DNA of 64,000 nt from Aquabacterium sp. J223 (GTDB lineage: Bacteria > Pseudomonadota > Gammaproteobacteria > Burkholderiales > Burkholderiaceae_C): positions 4,134,501 through 4,198,500 of the forward strand of contig NZ_CP088297.1 of NCBI RefSeq assembly GCF_024666615.1, given 5' to 3'. This document shows positions 10,476 to 18,663 of this stretch, piece by piece. Within the stretch, counting starts at the first letter, position 1. Every line of letters begins with the position of its first letter. The notes below the pieces were generated by a model. It was given only the letters and a program-made list of their open reading frames with translations, was not told the DNA's origin and ran no database searches. A program made the position numbers and the translations under genes.

Positions 10476-10566
10476 GGGACAGGACTTGGGTAAAGAGAGG
10501 TAGCGTTGGGCTTAGTAACGTGCTTGTCCGTTGCTTTGCCAAAGTCCCCAAGCTCCGCCAGCCTAA

Positions 10567-11755
10567 GGAAGGTCTGCAAAACCTCTGGTCCATCCGACTG
10601 GTGCGCCGCGTGATGGCGTAGGACGATGCGGGGCATGGATCAGATGGATTGGCCTGGACCCGCTGCCCAAGATGACCCGCAAGGAGGTCTTCCTCGACGA
10701 GATGAACGAGGTCGTGCCCTGGGCAGAGCTGGTAGCGTTGATCAAGCCGCACGCGCGAGGAGCACACCAGGCGCTGGGAGGACGACCGCCGTTCCCCATC
10801 GAGGTGATGCTGCGCATCCACTGCCTGCAGCTGTGGTCGAACCTGAGCGATCCGGCCATGGAAGAGGAACTGCACGAGCGTCCTCTGTACCGCCGTTTCG
10901 TGGGCTTGGATGGTGCGGCCCGCATGCCCGACGAGAGCACCATCTTGCGGTTCCGGCACCTGTTGGAGAAGCACGACTTCGCGCCGCAGGTGCTGGGCAC
11001 CATCAACGCGGGCCTGGCCAAGCACGGCCTGATGCTCAGGACCGGCACCGTGGTGGACGCCACCATCATCGCCGCGCCGAGTTCGACCAAGAACAAGGAC
11101 GGCCAACGCGATCCCGAGATGCACCAGACCAAGAAGGGCAAGCAGTGGCACTTCGGCATGAAGGCGCACATCGGGGTGGATGCCGACTCGGGGCTGGTGC
11201 ACACGGTCATCGGCACGGCCGCCAACGTCAATGACGTGACGCAGGCCGGTGCGCTGCTGCACGGACAAGAAGAGACTGCCTTCGGCGACGCCGGCTACCA
11301 GGGTGCGCACAAGCGGCCCGACGCCGCCGGCCCGGCGTGGCACGTCGCCATGCGCACGGGACTACGGCGCAAGCTCAACCCGTTCATCGAGCCGGATTTC
11401 ATCGCCGAGCAACTCGAGAAGACCAAAGCCAGGGTGCGGGCCAAGGTCGAGCACCCCTTCCGGATCGTCAAGCAGCAGTTCGGCTACGCCAAGGTGCGCT
11501 ACCGCGGCCTGCTCAAGAACACCGCGCGGCTGACAATGCTGTTCGCACTGAGCAACCTGTGGATGGCACGGCGGCAGGTGCTTGGAGCGCGGGGATGAGT
11601 GCGTCTGGGATGCGGCGCTGGGGGACAGAACACGTCGAAATCGTGTCCCACCCCCCGCGCGATTCGCTCACGAAGTCAGCGGATCCCGCATCACGACACG
11701 CCAGCGGCAAGCACAACGCCTCCGAGCGTCGTGGGCGGGGTATTGCAGACCTTCC
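10567..11755 (+). mobile_element. IS5-family insertion sequence, 1189 bp, with 4-bp CTAA target duplications
   Basis: Left end GGAAGGTCTGCAAAACC (10567-10583) matches the inverted right end (11739-11755) at 16 of 17 positions. CTAA flanks it directly at 10563-10566 and 11756-11759, the CTAR-type duplication known for the IS5 group. It encodes one DDE transposase. Intact ends and perfect duplications suggest a recent insertion. Confidence 0.9.
10672..11598 (+). CDS. IS5-family DDE transposase
   Basis: 308 residues from the ATG at 10672. The DDE triad is visible: VVDATIIAAP (first Asp), FGDAGYQG (second Asp) and KVEHPFRIVK (Glu). The N-terminal DNA-binding part has ALGGRPPFPIEVMLRI and PAMEEELHERPLYRRFVGL. 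No ribosome-binding site precedes 10672. An ATG at 10635 begins MDQMDW in another frame, and skipping one base would join it to LDPLPKMTRKEVF, which looks like a natural family N-terminus. The start may therefore be frameshifted, or translation begins at 10672. Confidence 0.85.
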   Translation: MTRKEVFLDEMNEVVPWAELVALIKPHARGAHQALGGRPPFPIEVMLRIHCLQLWSNLSDPAMEEELHERPLYRRFVGLDGAARMPDESTILRFRHLLEKHDFAPQVLGTINAGLAKHGLMLRTGTVVDATIIAAPSSTKNKDGQRDPEMHQTKKGKQWHFGMKAHIGVDADSGLVHTVIGTAANVNDVTQAGALLHGQEETAFGDAGYQGAHKRPDAAGPAWHVAMRTGLRRKLNPFIEPDFIAEQLEKTKARVRAKVEHPFRIVKQQFGYAKVRYRGLLKNTARLTMLFALSNLWMARRQVLGARG

Positions 11756-11768
11756 CTAAGCCCAACGC

Positions 11769-12613
11769 CAGCAGGTTCGGCGGCCCAAAGGCAGTCCGGC
11801 TCGATTGCGGCGATGACGTCATAGCGGCAGCACCGGTTCGTGGCGCATTACGGCCAGGAACGCCCAGCCCTCCAGGCCACTCCCGCTTCAATTGCGAGAA
11901 CATGTGTGTAATTGGCTGCAAGTCGGACGGCAAGTCGGCATTGACTTCTCTGGCGTTGCCCATGCCCTAAGCCGTGGCTCCGACGCGGTCAGGAGCCAGC
12001 CCCTTCGACCTAGGCAAGATGGAGCTCCGCCCGTCGAACTGGTCGATATAAGACTGACTCAGCAGTGGCCCAACCAGCACGCGGAATAATCTCACTGCTT
12101 TCGCCCCGCCCCAGGGACGAACAGCCGCTGGTCGAGCGCGTCGCACGGTGCGGCGGTGTGTCGAGCGGGACGGGCAACGTCATGGACGACATCACGTTCT
12201 CAGCGTAGCCCACGTTGGTGAGCGTCATCATCGCGACGCCGGTTTCGGCGATGGACGCCAGTGCGTCCATCCCTGCATTGGTTGCAGTGACGCGTGGAGG
12301 ACTGAGCGACCCTTTTGCACAACTGAATTCGTTTCGTAGAGCGCGGAGCGCACCCGGGTCCGGCTTGCACTCAGAATGCCGCGGCCCTCACACGGAAGCA
12401 TGTCCCCGTGTCGCAATGCCACGAGCTCCATTCGCGCAAAGTGATAGTTGTGACTAGCAATCATTTTTCTGCCAGTTTTCACTCGAAATTCATCGCTGCA
12501 ACCGTCCCAACGTCAGCCTAATCTGTTGCGCACTGAGTGCCTAGGTCTACATGCGCACACCCATGGCAGGTTTCACGCGACGGGTAACAGCAGCCTCACG
12601 ACGACGTCGCCAA
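11769..12613. other. 845-bp stretch without a confident gene
   Basis: Only short open frames without recognisable features occur. The least unlikely is a minus-strand frame at 12010-12270 beginning MDALASIAETGVAMMTL, with no good ribosome-binding site. Composition is closer to the accessory DNA than to the nag cluster. Probably decayed sequence behind the IS. Confidence 0.4.
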
Positions 12614-13006
12614 TCAGACGGTCGCCTTTAAGAGCATTCCTATGACCAGAAGGATAAGAAGCGGCCGGCCCCACCGCCAAAACGTGAAGGCATACCGTTC
12701 GTTCAGCCACACCGCTCTATGAAGTCTCTGCAGTACCGACGTGGACAACAGCGCAACGGCCACAGGTCCGCCCAAACCGGTCGACCATGGCGCATGCAGC
12801 ACCGCGATGATCAACAGACCGGGCCACGCGACCGCGTCGATGGCTGCCAACACGCGGCGCCCTGGCCAGTACGCCGCATCTGGACGTGCTTGCCGCTGTA
12901 TGAGCACGAACATCGGAACCTCCCAAAATCGTCTTTCCAGCCTATTCGCTGCTCGTTGGAACTCGGAAGCGCACGGTATCGGAGTGTTGGCCTGCTCGAT
13001 GTCCAT
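12614..13006 (-). CDS. small two-helix membrane protein, unknown
   Basis: Predicted 130 residues from the ATG at 13006, with a GGAG upstream. After a polar N-terminal part (ASEFQRAANRLERRFWEVP) there are two hydrophobic segments near residues 58-80 (WPGLLIIAVLHAPW, GPVAVALL) and 112-128 (GRPLLILLVIGMLL). Probably an inner-membrane protein. The open frame extends upstream to 13240, but that part looks non-coding. I do not recognise the family. It is convergent with nothing close and divergent from the zinc-ribbon gene. Confidence 0.55.
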   Translation of the reverse strand: MDIEQANTPIPCASEFQRAANRLERRFWEVPMFVLIQRQARPDAAYWPGRRVLAAIDAVAWPGLLIIAVLHAPWSTGLGGPVAVALLSTSVLQRLHRAVWLNERYAFTFWRWGRPLLILLVIGMLLKATV

Positions 13007-13202
13007 CAACCTGACTCCGCCCGTAGGCCACCCAGTCGACGACCGCACCGCCTGGCTTACCAATTGAAACGGTTGGCCGCTGGACAGGGCCCCACTTCTA
13101 TCGCTATCACTGGCATCGGTAAGCAGCCGACCGCGCCAACTTGCTGGCGATCCGGTCGACAACGGCGTCGCATAGAGCGGCAGTTCGAGCTTGAGGAACG
13201 CC

Positions 13203-13502
13203 ATGGCACTGAGGCTCCCGCTGGAATCGGAACTCGCCATCTGCTGCCCCCACTGTCGGCACTGCGAAACCGACGAGTTCGAGACGTTTGTGCCCCGCTA
13301 CATCGGGGCCACTCGCTGCGCTGGGTGCAGACGTCCCTTCACGAGCTTGCTGATGGAGTGCGACGCATGTGGCGAAGAGCACGTCTTCGCTTGGGAACAC
13401 CAGCCCTCGGCGCTCGTTGTTCGACATCTCACTTGCCCTGCTTGCTCGCGTAGCTATGACGACGCCCAGACCGCCTACTCCCCGGCGCACCTTCACTGGT
13501 AA
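13203..13502 (+). CDS. small zinc-ribbon protein, unknown
   Basis: 99 residues with four Cys pairs: CCPHCRHC near residue 15, CAGCRR near 40, CDACGEEHVF near 53 and CPACSRSY near 78. These would build one or two zinc ribbons. ATG at 13203 has GAGG eight bases upstream; an upstream TTG (13191) is less likely. It overlaps the next gene by 47 bp. No known family assigned; nucleic-acid or protein binding is only a guess from the ribbons. Confidence 0.6.
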   Translation: MALRLPLESELAICCPHCRHCETDEFETFVPRYIGATRCAGCRRPFTSLLMECDACGEEHVFAWEHQPSALVVRHLTCPACSRSYDDAQTAYSPAHLHW

Positions 13503-13752
13503 GGAGAGGGCAGAGTTCATTCGCAGCGATGACGGCAATGTCAGCTTCGCGCTTGCGCGTGCCGCAGACGGTCTCTTCGTCGAGCGGGTTCAGCTTCATG
13601 GCGGTCGACATCGAACGGTCCACGTCACCCGGTTTGAAGACGAGCAGAGCTTCGACACCTGGTGCAACTGCGACCCGCTACGGTTCGACTATCCGTTGGT
13701 CCACGTGAGGCTGAGGAGAAATGGCGGCAGACTGCTTCGCGGAGAAGGCTAG
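13456..13752 (+). CDS. small hypothetical protein
   Basis: 98 residues, polar and compact, with a strand-rich look (SDDGNVSFALARAADGLFVERVQLHGG, then TVHVTRFEDEQSFDTWCN; quoted in parts). It overlaps the zinc-ribbon gene at its 5' end and the luxR-like gene at its 3' end, which suggests co-translation of the three. The start at 13456 is the ATG after the stretch that merely mirrors the zinc-ribbon gene. Function unknown. Confidence 0.5.
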   Translation: MTTPRPPTPRRTFTGKERAEFIRSDDGNVSFALARAADGLFVERVQLHGGRHRTVHVTRFEDEQSFDTWCNCDPLRFDYPLVHVRLRRNGGRLLRGEG

Positions 13753-14509
13753 CGTTACTGCGCTCGTCGACTTCACCGGCCGCGCGGACTACCTTTCCGT
13801 GGCCGGGGATGTGATTCGCCGAGTTCCGGAAGCGGTGGACGAGACGCAGGCCCTGGCACTCTTATGCGAGGCGACGGATCGACTTGGCGCCGACGCCTCG
13901 GCGTTTGTCAGCTTCATTCGAGACGATGTGTCGCACGAGTCATACCGGTTCCTGCTTGCCTGCGATCCGACATGGTGCCTTGAGTACGAGCGCCGGTGCT
14001 GGTACGCGAACGACCCGTGGCTCGCGTATGCCCTCAGGCACAGTGAGCCGGCGCGTGCAAGTGAAATTCCAATCACGTCTCGGCAGCAGCGGGACGCTGT
14101 CGAACTCGCCATGCAGTATGGTTTCCAGTCGGCTGCCATCATCCCGGCCCCTTCCAGCGGCGGGCTGTCAAGATTGGGTGTGCTCTGCCTTGGTTCCGCG
14201 ACTGCTGGGTTCTATGAGGGCGACGGTTTCACCATATTTAAACTGGCGGCACGTCCCCTCGCCATGGAATTGCACGAGTGGTGGATCGCCCGCATACGGG
14301 CCGAGCTCGTCGCCACCACCAGAGTCACTGCTGAGGATGTTCTGCTCCTTCGTCTCGAACGGCAGGGGCGAAGCACCAAGCACATCGCCGCCGAATTGGA
14401 CATGTCCACGAGTGCCGTCGACTCACGGTTTCAGCGTTTGAACGTCAAGCTTGGCGTGCCGAACCGGCGGTCCGCTGCAGCTCTTGCGGCAGAGTACGGC
14501 CTCATTTGA
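13721..14509 (+). CDS. LuxR-type regulator with autoinducer-binding domain
   Basis: 262 residues. The N-terminal half resembles the acyl-homoserine-lactone-binding domain, with the conserved aromatic/Asp-Pro cluster YERRCWYANDPWLAYA (about residue 90-105). The C-terminal HTH (about 205-255) reads STKHIAAELDMSTSAVDSRFQ then LNVKLGVPNRRSAAALAAEY, a standard GerE fold. ATG at 13721 has GAGGAGA upstream. No luxI-type synthase lies nearby, so it would be a LuxR solo. The next gene, 27 bp on, is a likely target or co-transcribed partner. Confidence 0.82.
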   Translation: MAADCFAEKASVTALVDFTGRADYLSVAGDVIRRVPEAVDETQALALLCEATDRLGADASAFVSFIRDDVSHESYRFLLACDPTWCLEYERRCWYANDPWLAYALRHSEPARASEIPITSRQQRDAVELAMQYGFQSAAIIPAPSSGGLSRLGVLCLGSATAGFYEGDGFTIFKLAARPLAMELHEWWIARIRAELVATTRVTAEDVLLLRLERQGRSTKHIAAELDMSTSAVDSRFQRLNVKLGVPNRRSAAALAAEYGLI

Positions 14510-14536
14510 GAGGACATTCGCCTCGGAGAACCGATT

Positions 14537-15634
14537 ATGCTGCGGCAGTTGTTCCAGGCAAGCGGCTTTCTCTGCATTCTCGTTGCGCCGTCAATGCTCA
14601 TGATCGGTATCGCGGTCGACACACCGATCCTGGCCTTCGCAGTCATCATGATCGGCCTGCCGCTGTTGCGGCCTCTCACCGGCCCTCTGCCCGATGAGCC
14701 GATCCAGTGGCGGGAGTCGATCGCCACGGCGCTCCATCTGCTTCCGGTTGCCTACGGCGCCCTGCTGATCAGCACGATCACTTTTGTTCTGCATGAACTG
14801 AGGACCCACGGCATTCCGTCCTTCGGCTATGGCATGGCAATTGGACTAAGCCTGTGGCTGATACTTTTGCTCTCAACTTGCGTGGCGCACGAGTTGATTC
14901 ACCAACGCCAGCGGCTTCATTGTTGGCTTGGGGTCGCGTTGGCAGGCTTTGCGGGATATCCGCTCCTGCACCAGGAACACTTCGGCCACCATGCAAGGCC
15001 TGGGGACACGGAAGGTGCCGCATGGCCACGTACCCACGAGTCGGCATGCAGCTTCGCCGCACGACGCATCAAGGTCACCGTCATGGAGGCATACGGCCCG
15101 GCTTCTCCTCTGTGGTTGAGACCGCCCTCAACCAGAGCAACGAGTGCTTTGCGCGTGGCAACCGGTGTCTGCTTGGCGACGGCAGCCGCGTTCTGGATGG
15201 CGGCCGGCTTCGGTGGCTTGGTGCTGTATGTCTGCGTGGTAGGGGGTGTCTGCTTTGGTGTTCAACTCATCACCTACATCCAGCACTGGGGACTGGGTGA
15301 CGATCGACAGGGCGCCTCGGCAACTCAGGGCCTCGGCTGGGAGGACGATTGCCGTCTACAGGCTTGGTTGACGCTTGGGGTCAGCCTGCACCACCAACAT
15401 CACAAAAGATCTCATCTACCGTACTACCACCTGACCCTCGCCGACGACTCGCCCCGGCTGCCGGCCAATTACGTGATTCTGCTCGTCCTTTGCCTCGTCT
15501 TTCCGCTCTGGCTGAGATCGATGCAGCCAGCACTCAAGCACTGGGAGGCAAACCCCTCGGACCCGCGCTCCTCGGGTCGCCGGCTCACGTGCTTCTATGC
15601 ATACGACAGAAGCAACAAGCCCCTCATTCGTTAA
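14537..15634 (+). CDS. AlkB-like membrane di-iron monooxygenase / desaturase family
   Basis: 365 residues with five or six hydrophobic segments and the three histidine clusters of integral-membrane di-iron enzymes: HELIHQ (about 117), HFGHHARPGDTEGAAWP (about 148) and LHHQHHKRSHLPYYHL (about 284). The spacing and HH-xR-P-DTEGA pattern fit alkane hydroxylase (AlkB/XylM) relatives better than acyl-CoA desaturases. Such enzymes hydroxylate alkyl or methyl groups using rubredoxin electrons; no rubredoxin gene is near. Substrate unknown. It follows the LuxR gene closely and its 3' end overlaps convergent mnmH by 11 bp. Confidence 0.75.
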   Translation: MLRQLFQASGFLCILVAPSMLMIGIAVDTPILAFAVIMIGLPLLRPLTGPLPDEPIQWRESIATALHLLPVAYGALLISTITFVLHELRTHGIPSFGYGMAIGLSLWLILLLSTCVAHELIHQRQRLHCWLGVALAGFAGYPLLHQEHFGHHARPGDTEGAAWPRTHESACSFAARRIKVTVMEAYGPASPLWLRPPSTRATSALRVATGVCLATAAAFWMAAGFGGLVLYVCVVGGVCFGVQLITYIQHWGLGDDRQGASATQGLGWEDDCRLQAWLTLGVSLHHQHHKRSHLPYYHLTLADDSPRLPANYVILLVLCLVFPLWLRSMQPALKHWEANPSDPRSSGRRLTCFYAYDRSNKPLIR

Positions 15635-16700
15635 AGCGGTCGACAAGGCGCCGCACCGAATCGCTCAAAGCGTCCCGCTCGAGGCACTTGAGCTCAACAT
15701 TCTGTTCATCGAGCTTGGCACCATAATGCCCTCGGCTGGAGCGCGCATAGCAGGGGTCGTAGTGCCTGCGCATGACGCTCTCGAACAACTCGTCGACGCG
15801 ACCCTCCGTGGCCCGCGCCATCCATTCCATGAGCGTCTCCTTTCCGACCAGCGGCTTCAGCGGCTCCAGCTTTCGCACCATCGCCACAGGATCAGCCGTG
15901 AAGTGCGGGTAGTCCTCCCGCCATAGCTTCACCCGCTCGGCCATTGGTACGGTTAGGTTGACGACGGGAGAGCGGTGCATTGCCTCGTACAAAGCATCAG
16001 GCAACTGCAGGTTGCCGATCTTCTTGCTCTCCGCCTCGATCCAGACCGGCCTCTCAGGATCAAACCCACGCAGCAAATCCACGAGCCTCGTGTCGAACAG
16101 CTTCTGCGTCGGCTGCAGTTCGCCAGGGATATCGCCAAGCAATGAGCCGCGGTGGTTCGCCATGCCTTCGAGCTCAAGCACTTGGTGCCCCTGTCGCTGC
16201 AGTTCTTGCAAAACCCGCGTCTTACCGCAGCCTGTGGGCCCGCACAACACCCGAAAGCTGAAAGCGCGCGGGAGCGCTTCAAGTCCCTCCCTAACCCACC
16301 TGCGGTAGGTCTTCCACCCGCCCGAGAGGACGTCGACCTCGAACCCAATGGTCCTGAGGTTGTCGGCCCAAAGCCGGCTCCGCTTGCCGCCACGGAAGCA
16401 GTAGACGAGGAACCGGTCGTTCGGCGAGTACTGGGAGATCAACGGCTTGATCTGCGCCGCGATGTTGCGGAGCGAGTACTCCACGCCGATCAAGTAGGCC
16501 GCATGCTTGTCCGTCTTGTGCCTGGTGCCGACCACTGCGTACTCAGCGTCGTCGACCACCGGCAGGTTGATGGCACCCGGGATGTGATCCTCCGCGTACT
16601 CGTGCGGAGACCTGGCATCGATGATCAATGAGTAGGACGAGAACTCCCGCACCTCCAGCTGGTGCGGGTGGACCAGCGCCGCAGCGGACTCAAGCTTCAT
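15624..16700 (-). CDS. mnmH: tRNA 2-selenouridine synthase
   Basis: 358 residues, full family length. N-terminal rhodanese domain with IIDARSPHEYAEDHIPGA and the active-site loop YCFRGGKRS (Cys about residue 98). C-terminal P-loop domain with GPTGCGKT (about 155) and the family stretch LELEGMANHRGSLLG. It converts wobble 2-thiouridine to 2-selenouridine in tRNA via geranylation, with selenophosphate as donor. SelD is not in the window. mnmH as cargo between conjugation genes is unusual. ATG at 16700 was chosen by family alignment; upstream frame is non-coding. Confidence 0.9.
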   Translation of the reverse strand: MKLESAAALVHPHQLEVREFSSYSLIIDARSPHEYAEDHIPGAINLPVVDDAEYAVVGTRHKTDKHAAYLIGVEYSLRNIAAQIKPLISQYSPNDRFLVYCFRGGKRSRLWADNLRTIGFEVDVLSGGWKTYRRWVREGLEALPRAFSFRVLCGPTGCGKTRVLQELQRQGHQVLELEGMANHRGSLLGDIPGELQPTQKLFDTRLVDLLRGFDPERPVWIEAESKKIGNLQLPDALYEAMHRSPVVNLTVPMAERVKLWREDYPHFTADPVAMVRKLEPLKPLVGKETLMEWMARATEGRVDELFESVMRRHYDPCYARSSRGHYGAKLDEQNVELKCLERDALSDSVRRLVDRFNE

Positions 16701-16958
16701 CGACAACTCCCTAGGCCGGCGTCCATAGCCCTGCCTGACACAAAGCATGGTACGCCGCCCACTGATCCAGACATGTCCGTCCGCACCCTCCTGTTGATTT
16801 GGCCTCTTGGTCCGAACGTCCTGTTGACTGGATCGCCACTGCTGATTCTTTGTTCTAAGTCATCGATCATTCGCCGGCGGCACGGTCCTAGAGTATCTAC
16901 ATCGCGCCGAGTAGCGCGTCTCAACAGCAGGACCGAGTCACTGGCGATTTGGATCATC
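16701..16958 (+). promoter_or_regulatory. upstream region of the type IV secretion operon
   Basis: 258-bp divergent spacer between mnmH and the TrbM-like gene. It should hold the promoters for both. A TTGACT hexamer near 16820 and a TAGAGT near 16893 are seen but are not correctly spaced to each other. No operator is assigned. Confidence 0.3.
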
Positions 16959-17522
16959 ATGAACAGACCTTGTACTCCTAGGGCGACTTCGGTTGCCTTC
17001 GCTCGCAGGACAGCAGCTGCCACTGTCTTGGCTTGCGTCGCAACAGTGTGCCTTGGCAGCTTTGCGAAGCCTGCGCACGCAGTCGACGGCTGCCTGGTGA
17101 TGCTGTGCTTCGCCGCCCCAAGCTGGCGGTCCATCCCGCAGTGCGTGCCACCCGTTAAGCAAGTGCTGCGTGACCTCGCCCGCGGCAAACCGTTCCCGGT
17201 ATGTGGCATGGCCGGTGCCGGCAACTCGGCAAACCATGCCTGGGCCAGCGCTCCAAGCTACTGTGCGCCGCAGTACACCCGGGTCTTCTACGGCGAAGGT
17301 GGCCCGATATACACCTGCGACTACGCCGGCGCGGTGTCTGTCACTGTCAACGGCGCGCCGTTCGCGCGCACCTGGTGGACGATGGCCGGCGATACGGTGA
17401 CTGAGTTCAGTCCGGCGGCCAAGGCGCAGCTCGGCACCTGGGACACGCGGTTCGACGACGACTATGCCGCCTGGCTGGCCACGCTGCCGCCGCCAGCCCC
17501 GCCGACCGACTCCGGCTACTGA
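16959..17522 (+). CDS. TrbM/KikA-like secreted conjugation protein
   Basis: 187 residues. A basic start and hydrophobic segment (TVLACVATVCLGSFAKPAHA) form a signal peptide ending near residue 43. The mature start DGCLVMLCFAAPS, then CVPPVKQVLRDLARGKPFPVC, fits the Cys-rich TrbM-type domain of conjugation systems. The remainder (CAPQYTRVFYGEGGPIYTC) adds Cys, suggesting periplasmic disulfides. First gene of the operon, 11 bp before virB1. The TrbM assignment rests on the Cys pattern and position; the exact role in the family is not well defined. Confidence 0.6.
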   Translation: MNRPCTPRATSVAFARRTAAATVLACVATVCLGSFAKPAHAVDGCLVMLCFAAPSWRSIPQCVPPVKQVLRDLARGKPFPVCGMAGAGNSANHAWASAPSYCAPQYTRVFYGEGGPIYTCDYAGAVSVTVNGAPFARTWWTMAGDTVTEFSPAAKAQLGTWDTRFDDDYAAWLATLPPPAPPTDSGY

Positions 17523-17533
17523 GGCGGACGACC

Positions 17534-18028
17534 ATGGATGCATCCTTCTTCCTCGCGCTCGCGGTGGCCTGTGCGCCGCAGGTGCACGGCGACACCGCCC
17601 GGGCGGTGGTCAGCGTCGAGAGTGCCTTCAACCCCTGGGCGATCGGTGTCGTGGGCGGTGCGCTCGTGCGTCAGCCGCGGCACCGAGCCGAGGCCCTGGC
17701 GACCGCCCGGGCGCTGCAGGCGGGTGGCAGGAACTTCAGCGTCGGCCTCGGTCAGATCAACGTCGGCAACTTTGCGCGCCTGGGCCTGACGCTGGAGACG
17801 GCCTTCGAGCCGTGCACCAACCTGGCCGCCATGCAGGCCGTGCTCGGCGAGTGCTTCGACCGAGCGAGTGCCTCCGCGTCGAAGTCGGTCGACCAGGTGG
17901 CGCTTCGCCAGGCGCTGTCCTGCTACTACAGCGGCAACTTCGCCACGGGCTTCCGCGACGGCTACGTGCGGAAGGTCGTGACAGCCGTGCGGCTCGTTCC
18001 CACCGTCCAACCCAAGGAGAAGGCATGA
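17534..18028 (+). CDS. virB1: VirB1-type lytic transglycosylase
   Basis: 164 residues with the SLT-type fold. Catalytic Glu in VVSVESAFNPWAIGVV, followed by NFSVGLGQINVGNF and ALSCYYSGNFATGF. It opens peptidoglycan for assembly of the conjugation channel. No clear cleavable signal beyond the short hydrophobic start MDASFFLALAVACAP, as often in this family. Its stop overlaps the virB2 start (ATGA). Confidence 0.9.
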   Translation: MDASFFLALAVACAPQVHGDTARAVVSVESAFNPWAIGVVGGALVRQPRHRAEALATARALQAGGRNFSVGLGQINVGNFARLGLTLETAFEPCTNLAAMQAVLGECFDRASASASKSVDQVALRQALSCYYSGNFATGFRDGYVRKVVTAVRLVPTVQPKEKA

Positions 18029-18315
18029 GACCCCTCGCATCTATCCGGCGCGCCGCCTCTGCACCGGCCGCAGCGCTCTTGGCCACCGCCTCGCAGATGG
18101 CCCTGGCCCAGGGCTTTGACAAGATCAACACCACGGTCACGAACGTCAACACCATCCTGGTGACGATCTCGATCGCGGTGGTGACCATCGCGATCATCTG
18201 GGCCGGCTTCAAGATGATCTTCCAGGGCGCCCGCCTGGCCGACGTGGCCAACGTGCTGATCGGCGGCACACTGGTCGGCGGCGCGGCGGCCTTCGCCAGC
18301 TACATCGTCACCTGA
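18025..18315 (+). CDS. virB2: VirB2-type pilin
   Basis: 96 residues: signal peptide ending LALAQG, then a polar stretch (FDKINTTVTNVNTILV) and two hydrophobic helices (TISIAVVTIAIIWAGFKMIF and VANVLIGGTLVGGAAAF). This is the standard layout of the cyclic or processed pilus subunit. ATG overlaps the virB1 stop. Confidence 0.88.
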   Translation: MRPLASIRRAASAPAAALLATASQMALAQGFDKINTTVTNVNTILVTISIAVVTIAIIWAGFKMIFQGARLADVANVLIGGTLVGGAAAFASYIVT

Positions 18316-18330
18316 ACGGCGGGCGCGACC

Positions 18331-18663
18331 ATGCAAGGCGAAGCCATCTACAAAGGCGCCACGCGCCCAGCCATGAAGCTCGGCATCCCGCTCGTGCCGC
18401 TGGTGGTGCTGTTCGGCACCGGCATGCTGCTCATCATGTGGGGCGGCACCCTGGTGAGCTGGTGGATCGCCCTCGGCGTGGTCGTGGCCGTCGTGCCGGC
18501 GCTGCTGTGGATGCGCTTCGTGACCTCTAAGGACGACCAGCGCTTCCGGCAGATGTTCGTCGCCATGAAGCTGCGCCTGCACGACCGCAACCGCCGCTTC
18601 TGGCATGCGCGCAGCTACGCGCCCACCCTCTACCGGGGAGCCCGCGATGCTTGGCATGTCTAA
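18331..18663 (+). CDS. virB3: VirB3-type inner-membrane protein
   Basis: 110 residues. The start MQGEAIYKGATRPAM is the family hallmark. A paired hydrophobic region (about residues 18-58) is followed by a polar tail, FVTSKDDQRFRQMF. VirB3 works next to VirB4 at the inner membrane. It overlaps virB4 by 17 bp. Confidence 0.88.
   Translation: MQGEAIYKGATRPAMKLGIPLVPLVVLFGTGMLLIMWGGTLVSWWIALGVVVAVVPALLWMRFVTSKDDQRFRQMFVAMKLRLHDRNRRFWHARSYAPTLYRGARDAWHV

Larger units (their letters stand above)
10503..11768. repeat. 13-bp inverted repeat interrupted by the IS5 insertion
   Basis: The arm GCGTTGGGCTTAG (10503-10515) is repeated inverted as CTAAGCCCAACGC (11756-11768). The right arm begins with the CTAA target duplication of the IS. 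Removing the IS and one CTAA copy leaves a 73-bp palindromic site with a 47-bp centre. The IS therefore landed in a pre-existing inverted repeat. Its original role is unknown. Confidence 0.6.

Noticed and set aside
10436-10566. tRNA gene or tRNA 3' end as an integration site at the left edge
   Set aside because: No cloverleaf or CCA-type 3' end could be found, and no matching direct repeat was seen near 52.1-52.6 kb.
10503-11768. An attC site at the IS5 insertion point
   Set aside because: The cores occur as GTTGGGC...GCCCAAC, inside-out compared with attC (RYYYAAC...GTTRRRY), and the inner boxes are missing.
12010-12482. Minus-strand frames of 84-86 codons behind the IS5
   Set aside because: No recognisable motifs, no good ribosome-binding sites, and they overlap each other; kept as a gene-free region.
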